Notes under the pieces: model-generated
The model's database searches: none
The model's input: only the letters and a program-made list of their open reading frames with translations
Told to the model about the DNA's origin: nothing
Part shown: in pieces, positions 29,004-37,820 of the stretch
How positions within the stretch are numbered: the first letter of the stretch is position 1
Layout of the letters: the number at the start of each line of letters is the position of its first letter
Assembly: GCF_041276405.1 (NCBI RefSeq)
Contig: NZ_JBGGGT010000002.1
Span: forward strand, 1,029,001 to 1,093,000
Length of the DNA stretch: 64,000 bases
Direction of reading: 5' to 3'
Source: Microvirga sp. TS319
GTDB taxonomy: Bacteria > Pseudomonadota > Alphaproteobacteria > Rhizobiales > Beijerinckiaceae
Made by a program: the position numbers and the translations under genes

Positions 29004-29456
29004 ATGAAGTGGCTGGCGGCTCTTATCTCTTGCCTGATAGTCAGCGCGCCCGCGTTCTCTCGCGAGATCAATCCGGCCGAGCGGCGCGAGAAGTCTAGCG
29101 TGCTTTCACCGAGGCCGTACCACGCCAGCCTGCCGGCCTGCGCCGATCCGGCGGTTCTCGGCGACATCGCATCGCGTTTCGCCACCAAGGAGCGCCGGTT
29201 CTGGAACTCCGACCTCCAGATCCTCTCCTTCGAACGGGTGGAGCAGGTTGCCTGGCGGCCCTGGGGCCTCGACTACATTCCGCGCCGCTACTGCACCGGC
29301 ACGGTTGTCGTCTCCGACGGTTACCGGCACAAGGTGAACTTCTCCATCCGCGAGGATCTCGGCTTCATCGGCTTCGGCTGGGGAACCGATTCCTGCGTGG
29401 ACGGCTTCGACCGCCACTATGCCTACGCTCCGCATTGCAAGCAGGCCGGGCCTTGA
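29004..29456 (+). CDS. Secreted protein of unknown function
   Basis: 150 aa. Signal peptide MKWLAALISCLIVSAPAFS, mature part with three spaced Cys (PACADP, RRYCTG, TDSCVDG, and a final HCKQAG). It contains aromatic-rich RRFWNSDLQILSF and VSDGYRHKVNFSIR. No named family. The frame extends upstream to 28935 but ATG 29004 has a GGAG about nine bases before it. Its stop overlaps the RNase T2 start as TTGA, so the two are probably coexpressed and both secreted. Confidence 0.75.
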   Translation: MKWLAALISCLIVSAPAFSREINPAERREKSSVLSPRPYHASLPACADPAVLGDIASRFATKERRFWNSDLQILSFERVEQVAWRPWGLDYIPRRYCTGTVVVSDGYRHKVNFSIREDLGFIGFGWGTDSCVDGFDRHYAYAPHCKQAGP

Positions 29457-30115
29457 TTGCCAGACGGCATCTCGCCCTCGCGGGCGCGTGCCTTCTGTGG
29501 TCTCTCCCTTGCGCCGCGCAGGTGCCGCGCGAGGTGAGGGGAGCCCCCATGGGGCAGTTCGATTTCTACGTTCTCGCCCTGTCCTGGTCGCCCGGCTATT
29601 GCGAGATCAGCGGCCGGAAGAGCCGGCAATGCGATGCCGGAAGTGGCCTTGGCTTCGTCGTGCACGGGCTCTGGCCTCAGTGGGAGCACGGGTATCCCAG
29701 TTTCTGCGAGCCGGGCGGACGCTTCGTGCCCAGCGCCGCCATCAGAGAAGTTTCAGGGCTCTTCCCCGACGATAACCTCGCGCGCTACCAGTGGCGCAAG
29801 CACGGAAGCTGCTCGGGAGAAAGCCCGAGCGGCTATTTCAAGGCCGTCCGGCGCGCGCGCGATCTCGTGCGCATTCCCGACAGCTTCAAGGCGCTGCACG
29901 ACAGTTCGCAGGTTCTTCCGAGCGAAATCGAGCGCGCCTTCATCAGCGTGAATCCCGGCCTTCGTCCCGACATGATTGCGGTTTCATGCGAGCGACGCAC
30001 CTTTCAGGAGGTCCGGATCTGCCTCGACAAGGATCTTCGCGGGTTCCGCCAATGCCCCGAGGTGGACCGGGACGGGTGCCGCGCCGGCGAAATCGCGGTT
30101 CCGGCGCTCCGCTGA
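29453..30115 (+). CDS. RNase T2 family ribonuclease, secreted
   Basis: 220 aa from TTG 29453, overlapping the preceding stop. Signal peptide to about residue 22. The two active-site blocks are FVVHGLWPQW (CAS I, His 71) and YQWRKHGSC (CAS II, His 117). In most T2 enzymes the residue two places before Lys-His is Glu in an E-W/Y motif; here it is Gln (113), so activity could be altered. Cys residues suggest disulfides in the periplasm. The function of the adjoining secreted protein is unknown. Confidence 0.88.
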   Translation: MIARRHLALAGACLLWSLPCAAQVPREVRGAPMGQFDFYVLALSWSPGYCEISGRKSRQCDAGSGLGFVVHGLWPQWEHGYPSFCEPGGRFVPSAAIREVSGLFPDDNLARYQWRKHGSCSGESPSGYFKAVRRARDLVRIPDSFKALHDSSQVLPSEIERAFISVNPGLRPDMIAVSCERRTFQEVRICLDKDLRGFRQCPEVDRDGCRAGEIAVPALR

Positions 30116-30127
30116 ACCAGGCAGGCG

Positions 30128-30293
30128 GGCGCATCGTCCGCTCGCAACGCGCATCCGTTTTTCGCACGATGCGCTCGAGCATCGGACGCGGGAAGTGGAT
30201 TCCGCTTTCGGAATCAATTCGATGCTCCCTTCTTGGAAAGAGCGCATCGCTGCGAGCGGAAAACCGGGTCCACTTTTCCGCACGATGCGCTAG
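30128..30293. repeat. Dispersed palindromic repeat, three modules
   Basis: GGCGCATCGTCCGCTCG to CGATGCGCTC, then GAGCATCGGACGCGGG to CGATGCTCC, then GAGCGCATCGCTGCG to CGATGCGCTAG. It fills the gap from RNase T2 to rlmJ. Confidence 0.9.
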
Positions 30294-30303
30294 GACTTGA
30301 AGA

Positions 30304-31152
30304 ATGAATTACCGTCATGCCTTCCACGCCGGCAACTTCGCCGACGTCATGAAACACGCTCTCCTGGTGCGGATCCTCGTCTATCTGCAGCGCAAGGAGA
30401 CCCCGTTGCGCGTCATCGACACCCACGCCGGAATCGGGCTCTACGACCTGATGGGGGACGAGGCCGAGCGAACGGGCGAGTGGGTCGACGGTGTGGGCCG
30501 TCTCGACGAACCCTTCGCTCCGGACGTCGAGGAGATCCTCGCGCCCTATCGCAACGTGATGGCGGATGTGCGCGCCCGGCACGGTGAGACCATCTATCCC
30601 GGCTCGCCCGGCATCGTGCGCGAGCTTCTGCGGCGGCAGGATCGGGGCGTGTTCGTCGAGCTGCATCCGGCCGACCATGCGGCGCTGAGTGCGGCTTTCA
30701 ATGCGGTGTCGAACCTCAAGGCGATGCATCTCGACGGCTGGACGGCGCTCCACGCCCTGATTCCGCCCAAGGAGAAGCGCGGACTCGTGCTGATCGACCC
30801 GCCTTATGAGAAAACCGGAGAGCTGGAACGGCTGGGCACGGAGCTGCTGGGGGCGCTCAGGAAATGGCCGACCGGCGTCTATGTGGGCTGGTATCCCATC
30901 AAGAGCGTGGCTCCCGTCGATGCGGTGGCGGCGCGCCTGCACGAGGAGAGCCCGCGCCCAGGCCTTCGCCTGGAGCTCTACGTGGACGATCCGTTGGATC
31001 CCTCGCGCCTCAACGGCAGCGGGCTGTTCGTGCTCAATCCACCCTGGTCGCTGAAACGTGAGGCCGAGCTGCTGCTGCCCGCGCTTGCGGAGCGTCTTTC
31101 ACGGAGCGGCTACGGCGCCTATCGGTGCGAAGCCTTCGGGCCTCCTGCATAA
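30304..31152 (+). CDS. rlmJ: 23S rRNA (adenine(2030)-N6)-methyltransferase
   Basis: 282 aa. SAM-dependent methylation of A2030 in 23S rRNA. N-terminus MNYRHAFHAGNFADVMKH is diagnostic of RlmJ, DTHAGIGLYDL is the SAM-binding motif, and LIDPPYEK is the catalytic D/NPPY-type motif IV. Length normal. Begins 10 bp after a repeat; followed by a GST gene at 77 bp. Confidence 0.95.
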   Translation: MNYRHAFHAGNFADVMKHALLVRILVYLQRKETPLRVIDTHAGIGLYDLMGDEAERTGEWVDGVGRLDEPFAPDVEEILAPYRNVMADVRARHGETIYPGSPGIVRELLRRQDRGVFVELHPADHAALSAAFNAVSNLKAMHLDGWTALHALIPPKEKRGLVLIDPPYEKTGELERLGTELLGALRKWPTGVYVGWYPIKSVAPVDAVAARLHEESPRPGLRLELYVDDPLDPSRLNGSGLFVLNPPWSLKREAELLLPALAERLSRSGYGAYRCEAFGPPA

Positions 31153-31228
31153 GGCGGATTGCCGCCCTTGCCGGGAGCGGGCATGAATGCAGCCCTACTC
31201 AGGCGCATTCCTCTACAGGATCTCATTC

Positions 31229-31834
31229 ATGCTCGTTCTTCGCTCCTCCGCCGCATCGCCTTTCGGCCGCAAGGTCAAGATCGCCGCTCATGTTCTCGGT
31301 CTCATGGACCGTCTCCAGATCGTCGATGCGGATACCATGAACCCCGAGGACAACATCCGGCAGCAGAATCCATTGGGGAAGATCCCGGCCCTGGTGCTGG
31401 AGAACGGCGAGACGCTCTACGATTCGCGCGTGATCGTGGAATATCTCGATGTCCTGGCCGGCGGCGAGCGCCTGTTTCCGGCAGGCGAGGCCCGTTTCAC
31501 GGCCCTGCGCGATCAGGCGCTCGCGGACGGCATCATGGATGCCGCGCTGCTGCAGGTCTATGAGGGCCGCTTCCGCCCGGAAGATAAGCACGAGCCCAAA
31601 TGGGTCGGGCATCAGGCCGGCAAGGTGGAGCGCGGGCTCGCTCACGCGGAGACCCATCTCTCGGCGCCCGCAGGCGACCTGCATGTCGGCCATATCGCCC
31701 TGGCCTGCGCGCTCGGCTATCTCGATCTCCGGTTCGCGGGCCGCTGGCGCGAGACGCATCCGAAGCTCGTGGCATGGCTTGCCGACTTCGAGGCGCGGGT
31801 TCCCGCATACGCCAGGACCCGGGTGACGGCATAA
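31229..31834 (+). CDS. Glutathione S-transferase family protein
   Basis: 201 aa. Thioredoxin-fold N-domain with RSSAASPFGRKVKIAA and the cis-Pro segment GKIPALVLENGETLYDSRVIVEYLD (in pieces), then an all-helical C-domain (HIALACALGYLDLRF). The catalytic Ser/Cys is probably Ser in the RSSAASPF start. Substrate unknown. ATG 31229 follows AGGA; the upstream frame to 31187 is weaker. Convergent with the outer-membrane gene via a shared terminator. Confidence 0.88.
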   Translation: MLVLRSSAASPFGRKVKIAAHVLGLMDRLQIVDADTMNPEDNIRQQNPLGKIPALVLENGETLYDSRVIVEYLDVLAGGERLFPAGEARFTALRDQALADGIMDAALLQVYEGRFRPEDKHEPKWVGHQAGKVERGLAHAETHLSAPAGDLHVGHIALACALGYLDLRFAGRWRETHPKLVAWLADFEARVPAYARTRVTA

Positions 31835-31848
31835 GCGCATAACAATAA

Positions 31849-31876
31849 AAAAGGCCCGGGTTTCCCCGGGCCTTTT
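31849..31876. terminator. Bidirectional terminator between GST and omp
   Basis: AAAAGGCCCGGG / CCCGGGCCTTTT, perfect 12-bp stem with a TTTC loop; T-runs on both strands serve both convergent genes. Confidence 0.93.
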
Positions 31877-31897
31877 CTGTCGCGGATGCGACGGATC

Positions 31898-32560
31898 TTA
31901 GTAGGTGCCGAAGCGGTAGTTCAGGCCGGCGCGAACCACACCGAAATCGGTGTCGCCGGTGCTGACCGTGCCAACACCCGGAACCGTGAAGTCGTCGCTG
32001 TTGAGGTTGACGTACAGGCCTTCGAGCTTGGCCGAGAGGTTGTTGGTGATGGCGTACTCGATGCCGCCGCCGACCGTCCAGCCGTTGCGGTTGTCCGCGA
32101 ACGCCCAGCCGCCGGTGGCGTAGATCAGGGCGCGGTCGAACGCGACACCGGCGCGAGCACGAACCGTGCCGAACCAGTCGCCCGAATCACGGGTGATCAG
32201 GCCGCCGCCAAGACCGGTGAAGTCATAGGTGGTGCTGCCGAAATCGGCCCACTGCAGGTCGCCTTCCACGCCGACCACGAAGGAGCCCATCTGGTAGTTG
32301 TAGCCGACCTGACCGCCGCCCACGAAGCTCGCGTCGTTGTCGCTGTCGGCGAAGATGGTGTCGCCGCCGAACACGAGATCGTCATCGCCGTTGTTGAAGC
32401 CGACGCCGGCGTTCACACCGACGTAGAAACCGGTCCAGGTGAAGATCGGAACGGCAGCCACGATCGGAGCCGGAGGAGCGGCGCGCACGGGAAGGTCCGC
32501 AGCCGAGGCAGCACCGGCGAAGCCGAAGAGAGCGACGCTAGCGAGAAGAATCTTCTTCAT
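31898..32560 (-). CDS. Outer membrane beta-barrel protein (Omp25/31-like)
   Basis: 220 aa. Signal peptide MKKILLASVALFGFAGAASA, then an alternating amphipathic sequence of the eight-strand barrel type: TWTGFYVGVNAGVGF, VGGGQVGYNYQMGS, RARAGVAFDRALIYATGGWAF in pieces, ending in RAGLNYRFGTY with a terminal aromatic. This is the Rhizobiales Omp25/Omp31/RopB-like family. AAGAGAAACC precedes ATG 32560. The 293-bp upstream region to the SDR gene has no gene and probably carries both divergent promoters. Confidence 0.9.
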   Translation of the reverse strand: MKKILLASVALFGFAGAASAADLPVRAAPPAPIVAAVPIFTWTGFYVGVNAGVGFNNGDDDLVFGGDTIFADSDNDASFVGGGQVGYNYQMGSFVVGVEGDLQWADFGSTTYDFTGLGGGLITRDSGDWFGTVRARAGVAFDRALIYATGGWAFADNRNGWTVGGGIEYAITNNLSAKLEGLYVNLNSDDFTVPGVGTVSTGDTDFGVVRAGLNYRFGTY

Positions 32561-32853
32561 GGTTTCTCTTTCCTTATCGATGTCATACTCCGCACGTCCA
32601 GGGGCCCCTGGCTCGAACGGGGTACTACCCATTTATAGAGCGACAACCGGGTGAGGGCTGTGACATGACAACCACAACCCCCTAAGGGCACTGTGGCAGC
32701 AATGTGGCGTTGTAATTGAGTATTCCCCTTATGGTCTCGCTGGACTCCACAACGAACAACTCGGCAGTAAGTTCGCGGCCACGGTCGAAAAATGTCATTT
32801 TTTGGGCAACGGCCTCAATTCTCGCTACGTGTTACCATTACGGAAGGTAAAGA

Positions 32854-33612
32854 ATGATTAAGACTGCGCTCGTGACCGGGGGAGCCATGAGAATCGGCCG
32901 GAGCATCGTGGAGCGCCTCGCACGCGAGGGATTCGAGGTCGCGATCCACTGCCGCCGTTCGACGGACGTGGCGGAAGAGATCGCCTCGATGATCGCAGCG
33001 GCGGGCGGACGCGCCGTCGTCGTTCAGGGCGACCTCGCCGATGCGTCGGTGGTCGAACGCCTGGTGGATGAAGCCGTCTTGCGCCTGGGTCGTCCGCTGA
33101 CGCTGCTCGTCAACAATGCGTCCGAATTCGAGCCGGACGAGGTCGAGACTCTCTCTCCGGAGCGGTGGGACCGGCATTTCGCCGTGAACCTGCGGGCTCC
33201 GGCCTTTCTCGCGCGCGACTTCGCACGGCAACTGCCAACCGACCGGGAGGGCTCCATCGTCAACATCGTGGACCAGCGGGTCTGGAAGCTCACGCCGCAA
33301 TTCTTCTCGTACACCCTCACCAAAGCCGCTCTCTTCACGGCCACCCGGACCATGGCGCAGGCGCTTGCACCCCGCATCCGCGTGAACGCGGTCGGCCCCG
33401 GTCCCACTCTGGCGAACGAGCGCCAGGGCGACGAGGATTTCGGAAAGCAGTCCCGCGCCGTGCTTCTCGGACATGGCGGCACTCCGGACGAGATCGCGGA
33501 GGCCGTGATCTATCTCGCGCAAGCGCGCAGCGTCACGGGACAGATGATCGCCGTCGATGGCGGCCAGCATCTTGCCTGGGAAACGCCGGACGTGGCGGGG
33601 ATCAGGGAGTGA
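32854..33612 (+). CDS. SDR oxidoreductase, pteridine-reductase-like (FolM/PTR1 type)
   Basis: 252 aa. NADPH-dependent SDR. The dinucleotide motif is T-G-G-A-M-R-I-G (8-15) with the Arg typical of pteridine reductases, followed by NNAS (87-90) rather than NNAG, and catalytic Asp 140, Tyr 153 and Lys 157; the Asp to Tyr gap of 13 is the same as in PTR1 (D181, Y194, K198). This points to dihydropteridine or dihydrofolate reduction rather than a generic SDR. Convergent with pgeF and overlapping its stop by 11 bp. Confidence 0.85.
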   Translation: MIKTALVTGGAMRIGRSIVERLAREGFEVAIHCRRSTDVAEEIASMIAAAGGRAVVVQGDLADASVVERLVDEAVLRLGRPLTLLVNNASEFEPDEVETLSPERWDRHFAVNLRAPAFLARDFARQLPTDREGSIVNIVDQRVWKLTPQFFSYTLTKAALFTATRTMAQALAPRIRVNAVGPGPTLANERQGDEDFGKQSRAVLLGHGGTPDEIAEAVIYLAQARSVTGQMIAVDGGQHLAWETPDVAGIRE

Positions 33613-34369
33613 GCGCGATCGCCGAGATCAAGCGGCCGTAATCGGGCTCCCTGCGATGGGTGGTGCGGCGGTAGCTGAAGAACCTCGCCTCGTCGGAATA
33701 GGTGCAGAGCCTGAGATCGACGAAGGTGCCGATGCCCGCCGCCTTCAGGCGCGCGCCGATGAAGCCCGGCAGGTCGAACATGGCGTGGCCCGCCTTCTCG
33801 CCGGGACGGAAGTAGCCGTCGTGCCCGGGCGCTTCTTCGGCGAAGCGCTGCACGAATTCCGGCCCCACCTCATAGGCCGCCTGGCTGATCGTGGGACCGA
33901 GCACGGCGACGATGCGCCGGCGCTCCGCTCCCAGGCGCTCCATCGCCTGGAGCGTGGATTCGAGAACGCCCGTGACAGCGCCGCGCCAGCCCGAATGGGC
34001 GGCTCCGATCACGCCGCCCTGCGCGTCCGCAAACAGCACCGGGCCGCAATCCGCCGTGGTGATGGCAAGGGCTAGGCCCGGCTCCGCTGTGACCATGGCG
34101 TCGGCCTTCGGGCGCTCGGAGCCCCAGGGAGCTTCCACCAGCACCGCATCGGGCGAGTGCACCTGATGCACGCTGATCAGCGCCTCCGGGGGCACAGCCA
34201 AAGTCTGCGCCATCCGGCGGCGGTTTTCCTTCACCCGGGCGGGCTCGTCCGAGGAGCCGATGCCCCCGTTGAGCGAAGCATAGATCCCCTCCGAGACGCC
34301 GCCCTCGCGCGTGAAGAAGGCATGGCGGATCCGGGGGAGGGAGGCGAGGGCGGGGGCTTGGATGAACAT
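33602..34369 (-). CDS. pgeF: Laccase-domain protein (YfiH/PgeF; purine nucleoside phosphorylase-like)
   Basis: 255 aa. Members were called polyphenol oxidases; later work describes a zinc-dependent purine nucleoside phosphorylase/adenosine deaminase activity, and a peptidoglycan editing role for E. coli YfiH. Metal ligands are in ADCGPV and AAHSGWRGAVTG, with N-terminal HAFFTREGGVS and the LNGG motif. Follows the MidA-type gene with a repeat in between, in the lgt-MidA-pgeF order common in Hyphomicrobiales. Its end overlaps the convergent SDR gene by 11 bp. Confidence 0.9.
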   Translation of the reverse strand: MFIQAPALASLPRIRHAFFTREGGVSEGIYASLNGGIGSSDEPARVKENRRRMAQTLAVPPEALISVHQVHSPDAVLVEAPWGSERPKADAMVTAEPGLALAITTADCGPVLFADAQGGVIGAAHSGWRGAVTGVLESTLQAMERLGAERRRIVAVLGPTISQAAYEVGPEFVQRFAEEAPGHDGYFRPGEKAGHAMFDLPGFIGARLKAAGIGTFVDLRLCTYSDEARFFSYRRTTHRREPDYGRLISAIALTP

Positions 34370-34382
34370 GGGCCTGCGACGT

Positions 34383-34501
34383 CTAGCGCATCGTGCGAAA
34401 AAGTGGACCCGGTTTTTCGCACGAACGATGCGCTCTTTCCAGAGGGGAGCATCGGGTGCAATCCCAAAAGTGCAAATCCACTTTTGGGCCCGATGCTCTA
34501 G
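34383..34501. repeat. Dispersed palindromic repeat, B and A modules, CTAG at both ends
   Basis: CTAGCGCATCGTGCG to GAACGATGCGCTC, linker TTTCCAGAGGGG, AGCATCGGGTGC to CCCGATGCTCTAG. Its right CTA is the stop codon of the methyltransferase on the minus strand. Confidence 0.93.
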
Positions 34502-35574
34502 GGGGCGAGGGGGCGGGGCGGCAGTCCGGGAACGGCTTCGAGATCCTTATGGGTAACGGCCAAAACCTTAAAGAGATCTCCCATGCCCTTGTCGCCGCGC
34601 TCCGTCAGGCGCGCGAGCGCGGCATCGATTTCGGCCGATTGGGCCGGCGATGCGCGCTTCTTGAGGGAGGCGGCACGCGCCTCGACCCCGAGGGCGAGGA
34701 GGAAATCGCGCTGCGTGCCGAGCCCGTGAACCCGAAGGCCCAACGTGGAGGCGACCTGTGCCAGGCGCTGAAAATCCACATGGGTCGTCAGGTCGGCGCC
34801 GCCCGGATCCTGGAGCGGGTCGACGGGAGTGTGCTTCTTCAGGGCCTGCAGCGTGTCGCCGAAGGCGGGGCCCCAATAACCGTAATCGATAGCCAGGATA
34901 GCGCCGGTGTCCCGCGCGAGCCTGCGGGAGAGTTCGTGCATGACCTCGAGGGACGCGACGGGCCATTCGAGCACGTCCCCGATCCGCAGCGGCCTGCCGA
35001 GCGCTTCGTCGGCCTCTCCGCGCAGGCCGAAGATCAGCCGGTCGCCGTCGAGCCCGACGAGGCGCTCGCACCAGCCCCGTTCCGTAGCCAGAAACTGGCG
35101 CACGGGAAGGGCATCGAAGAACTCGTTGGCGACGAGCAGCATCGGGCCTTCGGGCACATCCTCCAGCCGCGCGTGCCATTGAACGGGAGGTCCGGAGGAC
35201 GCCAGGGTCGCCTGCTGCCGTTGCCGCAGGACGGGACTCGTCTCCACGAGATGCACCTCGACGGCAGCGCCGAAGTCCGGAAGCAGCTTCGTCGCGCGCA
35301 GGAGATCCGCCATCAGGGTGCCGCGCCCAGGGCCCAGCTCCACGAGGTGAACGGGGGCGGGGCGGCCCATGGCGTTCCAGACTTCCAGCATCCAGAGGCC
35401 GATCAGCTCTCCGAACATCTGGCTGATTTCGGGCGCGGTGGTGAAGTCGCCGGCCGCCCCCAGGGGATCCCGCGTCGCGTAATAATGGCTCAGGCAGAGG
35501 CTTATGTAGCGCTCGACCGTGATCGGCCCCTCGTGGGCGATCATCGCGCGCACATGGTCGCCGAGGGCCCTCAT
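34498..35574 (-). CDS. SAM-dependent methyltransferase, MidA/NDUFAF7 family
   Basis: 358 aa. NDUFAF7/MidA methylates an Arg in a complex I subunit in mitochondria; bacterial function is unproven. The SAM motif HLVELGPGRGTLMADLL, the AAGDFTTAPEISQMFGE segment and the LLVANEFFDALPVRQF block are characteristic. The ATG at 35574 overlaps the lgt TGA as ATGA, so translation is coupled to lgt. The stop lies in a dispersed repeat. Confidence 0.9.
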   Translation of the reverse strand: MRALGDHVRAMIAHEGPITVERYISLCLSHYYATRDPLGAAGDFTTAPEISQMFGELIGLWMLEVWNAMGRPAPVHLVELGPGRGTLMADLLRATKLLPDFGAAVEVHLVETSPVLRQRQQATLASSGPPVQWHARLEDVPEGPMLLVANEFFDALPVRQFLATERGWCERLVGLDGDRLIFGLRGEADEALGRPLRIGDVLEWPVASLEVMHELSRRLARDTGAILAIDYGYWGPAFGDTLQALKKHTPVDPLQDPGGADLTTHVDFQRLAQVASTLGLRVHGLGTQRDFLLALGVEARAASLKKRASPAQSAEIDAALARLTERGDKGMGDLFKVLAVTHKDLEAVPGLPPRPLAP

Positions 35575-36428
35575 GCGGCCTCGGCGGTCTTCGCCGGGCG
35601 CGTGGTGCCGCGCGCGGCCATGACGATGAAGATCACCCCGACGAGCGCCATCGGCACTGAGAGCAGCATGCCCATGGTGATTCCGCCTCCGAGGCCCTCC
35701 ACCGAGGCGCCGAACAGGAACCCGAGCTGCGCATCCGGCTCGCGGAAGAACTCGCAGACGATACGGGCGATCGCATAGCCCAGCACGAAGATTCCCCCGA
35801 GAAGGCCGGGACGCCGGAAGCCGAACCGGCGCGCGGCGATCGCCATGATGATGAACAGCACCAGTCCCTCCCCGAAGGCCTCGTAGAGCTGGCTCGGATG
35901 CCGGGGCAGGGGCCCTGCATGGGGAAACACGATGGCGTAGGGAAAATCGGGCGCGGGACGGCCCCACAATTCTCCGTTGATGAAATTGGCGATGCGCCCG
36001 AAGAACAGGCCGATGGGAGTGACCACGGACGCCATGTCGAGCAGCGCGAGCGCGTTGAGGCCGCGCGAGCGCGCGAAGAGGACGAGGGCCAGCGCCGCGC
36101 CGAGAAAGCCGCCATGGAACGACATGCCCCCGTGCCAGACGGCAAGCGCCTCGAGCGGGTTCTGGAGATAGGCGCTCAGATTATAGAACAGGACATAGCC
36201 CGTGCGTCCGCCCAAGACGACGCCGAGTGCGACCCAGACGATGAGGTCGTCGATGTCGGTGGGTTTCGGCTGGCGCAGCGGGGTCCAGAGCTCCGTCTTC
36301 GCCGCGAGCCGCTTGGCGTAGAACCAGCCGCCCAGGAGGCCGGCCACATAGGCGAGCGCATACCAGCGGATCGCGAAGGGACCGATGGAGAAGGCGACTG
36401 GGTCGATATGAGGGAATGACAGAGGCAT
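35571..36428 (-). CDS. lgt: Prolipoprotein diacylglyceryl transferase
   Basis: 285 aa, about seven membrane helices. Transfers diacylglycerol to the lipobox Cys of prolipoproteins. The Lgt signature GRIANFINGELWGRP is intact, and the conserved FHGGFLGA and HPSQLYEA blocks are visible (His and Arg used in catalysis). Divergent from the UbiK-like gene and coupled to the methyltransferase. Confidence 0.96.
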   Translation of the reverse strand: MPLSFPHIDPVAFSIGPFAIRWYALAYVAGLLGGWFYAKRLAAKTELWTPLRQPKPTDIDDLIVWVALGVVLGGRTGYVLFYNLSAYLQNPLEALAVWHGGMSFHGGFLGAALALVLFARSRGLNALALLDMASVVTPIGLFFGRIANFINGELWGRPAPDFPYAIVFPHAGPLPRHPSQLYEAFGEGLVLFIIMAIAARRFGFRRPGLLGGIFVLGYAIARIVCEFFREPDAQLGFLFGASVEGLGGGITMGMLLSVPMALVGVIFIVMAARGTTRPAKTAEAA

Positions 36429-36566
36429 GATCGGCCTTCAGTGAACGCATTGCCATTGGACCGGGCAGGGACGGATCGTCAACCCTGTTGCAGTTTCGGG
36501 CGAATGCGCCCACATCTGCCTTTCCTGGGCTTTGAGGCCTCTTCAACTGGTGTGGACTTATCGATC

Positions 36567-36845
36567 ATGACTCAATCCTCGAACCGGATCTTCGACGAAC
36601 TCGCCCGCCTGGCCACGGATGCCGCAGGCGCCGCCCAGGGCGTCAGGCGCGAGGTCGAAACCGTGGTCCGCAGCCAATTCGAGCGCCTGATCAAGGACAT
36701 GGACGTCGCTACCCGCGAAGAGGTCGAGGTGCTGCGTGAGATGGTGCTGGCCGCCCGCGCCGAGAACGAACGCCTCGAGGCCCGCCTGAAGGCGCTGGAG
36801 GACAAGCTCGCGCAATCCGGCGAGGCCGCCACCCCCGCCTCCTAG
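36567..36845 (+). CDS. UbiK/BMFP family accessory protein
   Basis: 92 aa. An N-terminal amphipathic helix is followed by a long coiled coil (EEVEVLREMVLAARAENERLEARLKALEDKL in pieces), matching the UbiK (YqiC)/BMFP family that helps assemble the ubiquinone biosynthetic complex. The start MTQSSNRIFDELARLATDAAG fits the family; upstream frame is noncoding. The stop TAG at 36843 sits in the CTAG of a repeat. Confidence 0.88.
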   Translation: MTQSSNRIFDELARLATDAAGAAQGVRREVETVVRSQFERLIKDMDVATREEVEVLREMVLAARAENERLEARLKALEDKLAQSGEAATPAS

Positions 36846-36982
36846 CGCATCGTGCGGACCCAGCGGGCCGCGCCAGCGAAAAGTGGGCCCGGTTTTTCCG
36901 CCGCCAACGATACGCTCCTCTGGGAGAGAGCACCGGACTGATCCGAAAGAAGCGAAACCACTCGTCTTGCATTCGATGCGCT
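36842..36982. repeat. Dispersed palindromic repeat, degenerate B and A modules
   Basis: CTAGCGCATCGTGCGGACC to AACGATACGCTC and a weak A unit ending TCGATGCGCTCC. Its CTAG supplies the UbiK-like gene stop. The following 36983-37231 stretch is AT-rich and holds no gene; it probably carries the YbjN promoter. Confidence 0.8.
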
Positions 36983-37231
36983 CCCCTTTGGAGGTAGGGC
37001 TGCTCTGCCTCAGAGGCATTCCTCCTGTTGTGGACAGGTCCGGATGGCGCATTGTGACCGGGGGCAAAATCTAAGACTGTGTTTCATGAGCTGATTCGGG
37101 CATGACGTGGCACAAATCTCGAATGCTTCAGAGTATTCGAGAGGTATTTCTCAAATAGTGCTCGGATTTACGAAATAATATTGCCTAGTTATTTTTAGCG
37201 TAACGTAGGCAAACAAGTTTTTTGGGTCGAC

Positions 37232-37732
37232 ATGTCTCAGCATCACATCGAAATCGATCGCGTTGAACATCCTCTCGACGTTGTTGAGCGGTTGGCTTCT
37301 TTGCAGCATTGGATTTTCGATCGCGCGGAAGCTGACGAAATGTCGGTCTCCGTTGCCGGGCGCTGGGCCGACTACGATATCGCCTTCACGTGGATCGAAG
37401 ACGTGGAGGCGCTTCACGTGGCCTGTGCCTTCGACCTGAAGGTTCCCGAGCGGCGGCGCCAGGATGTGCTCCAGCTCATCTCCTTCATCAACGAACAGCT
37501 CTGGGTCGGTCATTTCGACCTGTGGAGCTCGGAAAACGTTGTGATGTTCCGCCATTCCCTGCTCCTGGCGGGCGGCGCGGATCCGACGCAGGGCCAGTGC
37601 GAGACGATGCTGCGCGTCGCCGTCGAGGCCTGCGAACGCTACTTCCAGGCGTTCCAGTTCGTGATCTGGGCCGGGAAGTCGGCGCGCGAGGCGCTCGACA
37701 GCGTCTTGTTCGAGACCGAGGGCGAGGCTTAA
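37232..37732 (+). CDS. YbjN domain-containing protein
   Basis: 166 aa, soluble. YbjN proteins are tied to sensory and stress responses in E. coli; biochemical role unknown. The fold is suggested by DRVEHPLDVVERLASLQHWIF, DYDIAFTWIEDVEALHVAC and an acidic C-terminus. It lies between the UbiK-like gene and proC, an order kept in many Hyphomicrobiales. Confidence 0.85.
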   Translation: MSQHHIEIDRVEHPLDVVERLASLQHWIFDRAEADEMSVSVAGRWADYDIAFTWIEDVEALHVACAFDLKVPERRRQDVLQLISFINEQLWVGHFDLWSSENVVMFRHSLLLAGGADPTQGQCETMLRVAVEACERYFQAFQFVIWAGKSAREALDSVLFETEGEA

Positions 37733-37820
37733 GGCTCAGGCCCGAAACCGGCCTCGACAGGGCAGGGCGGCTTGTGAATAGTAGCGGCCCTCGTGTCACT
37801 CACCTGCCGGAAGATCTGTC

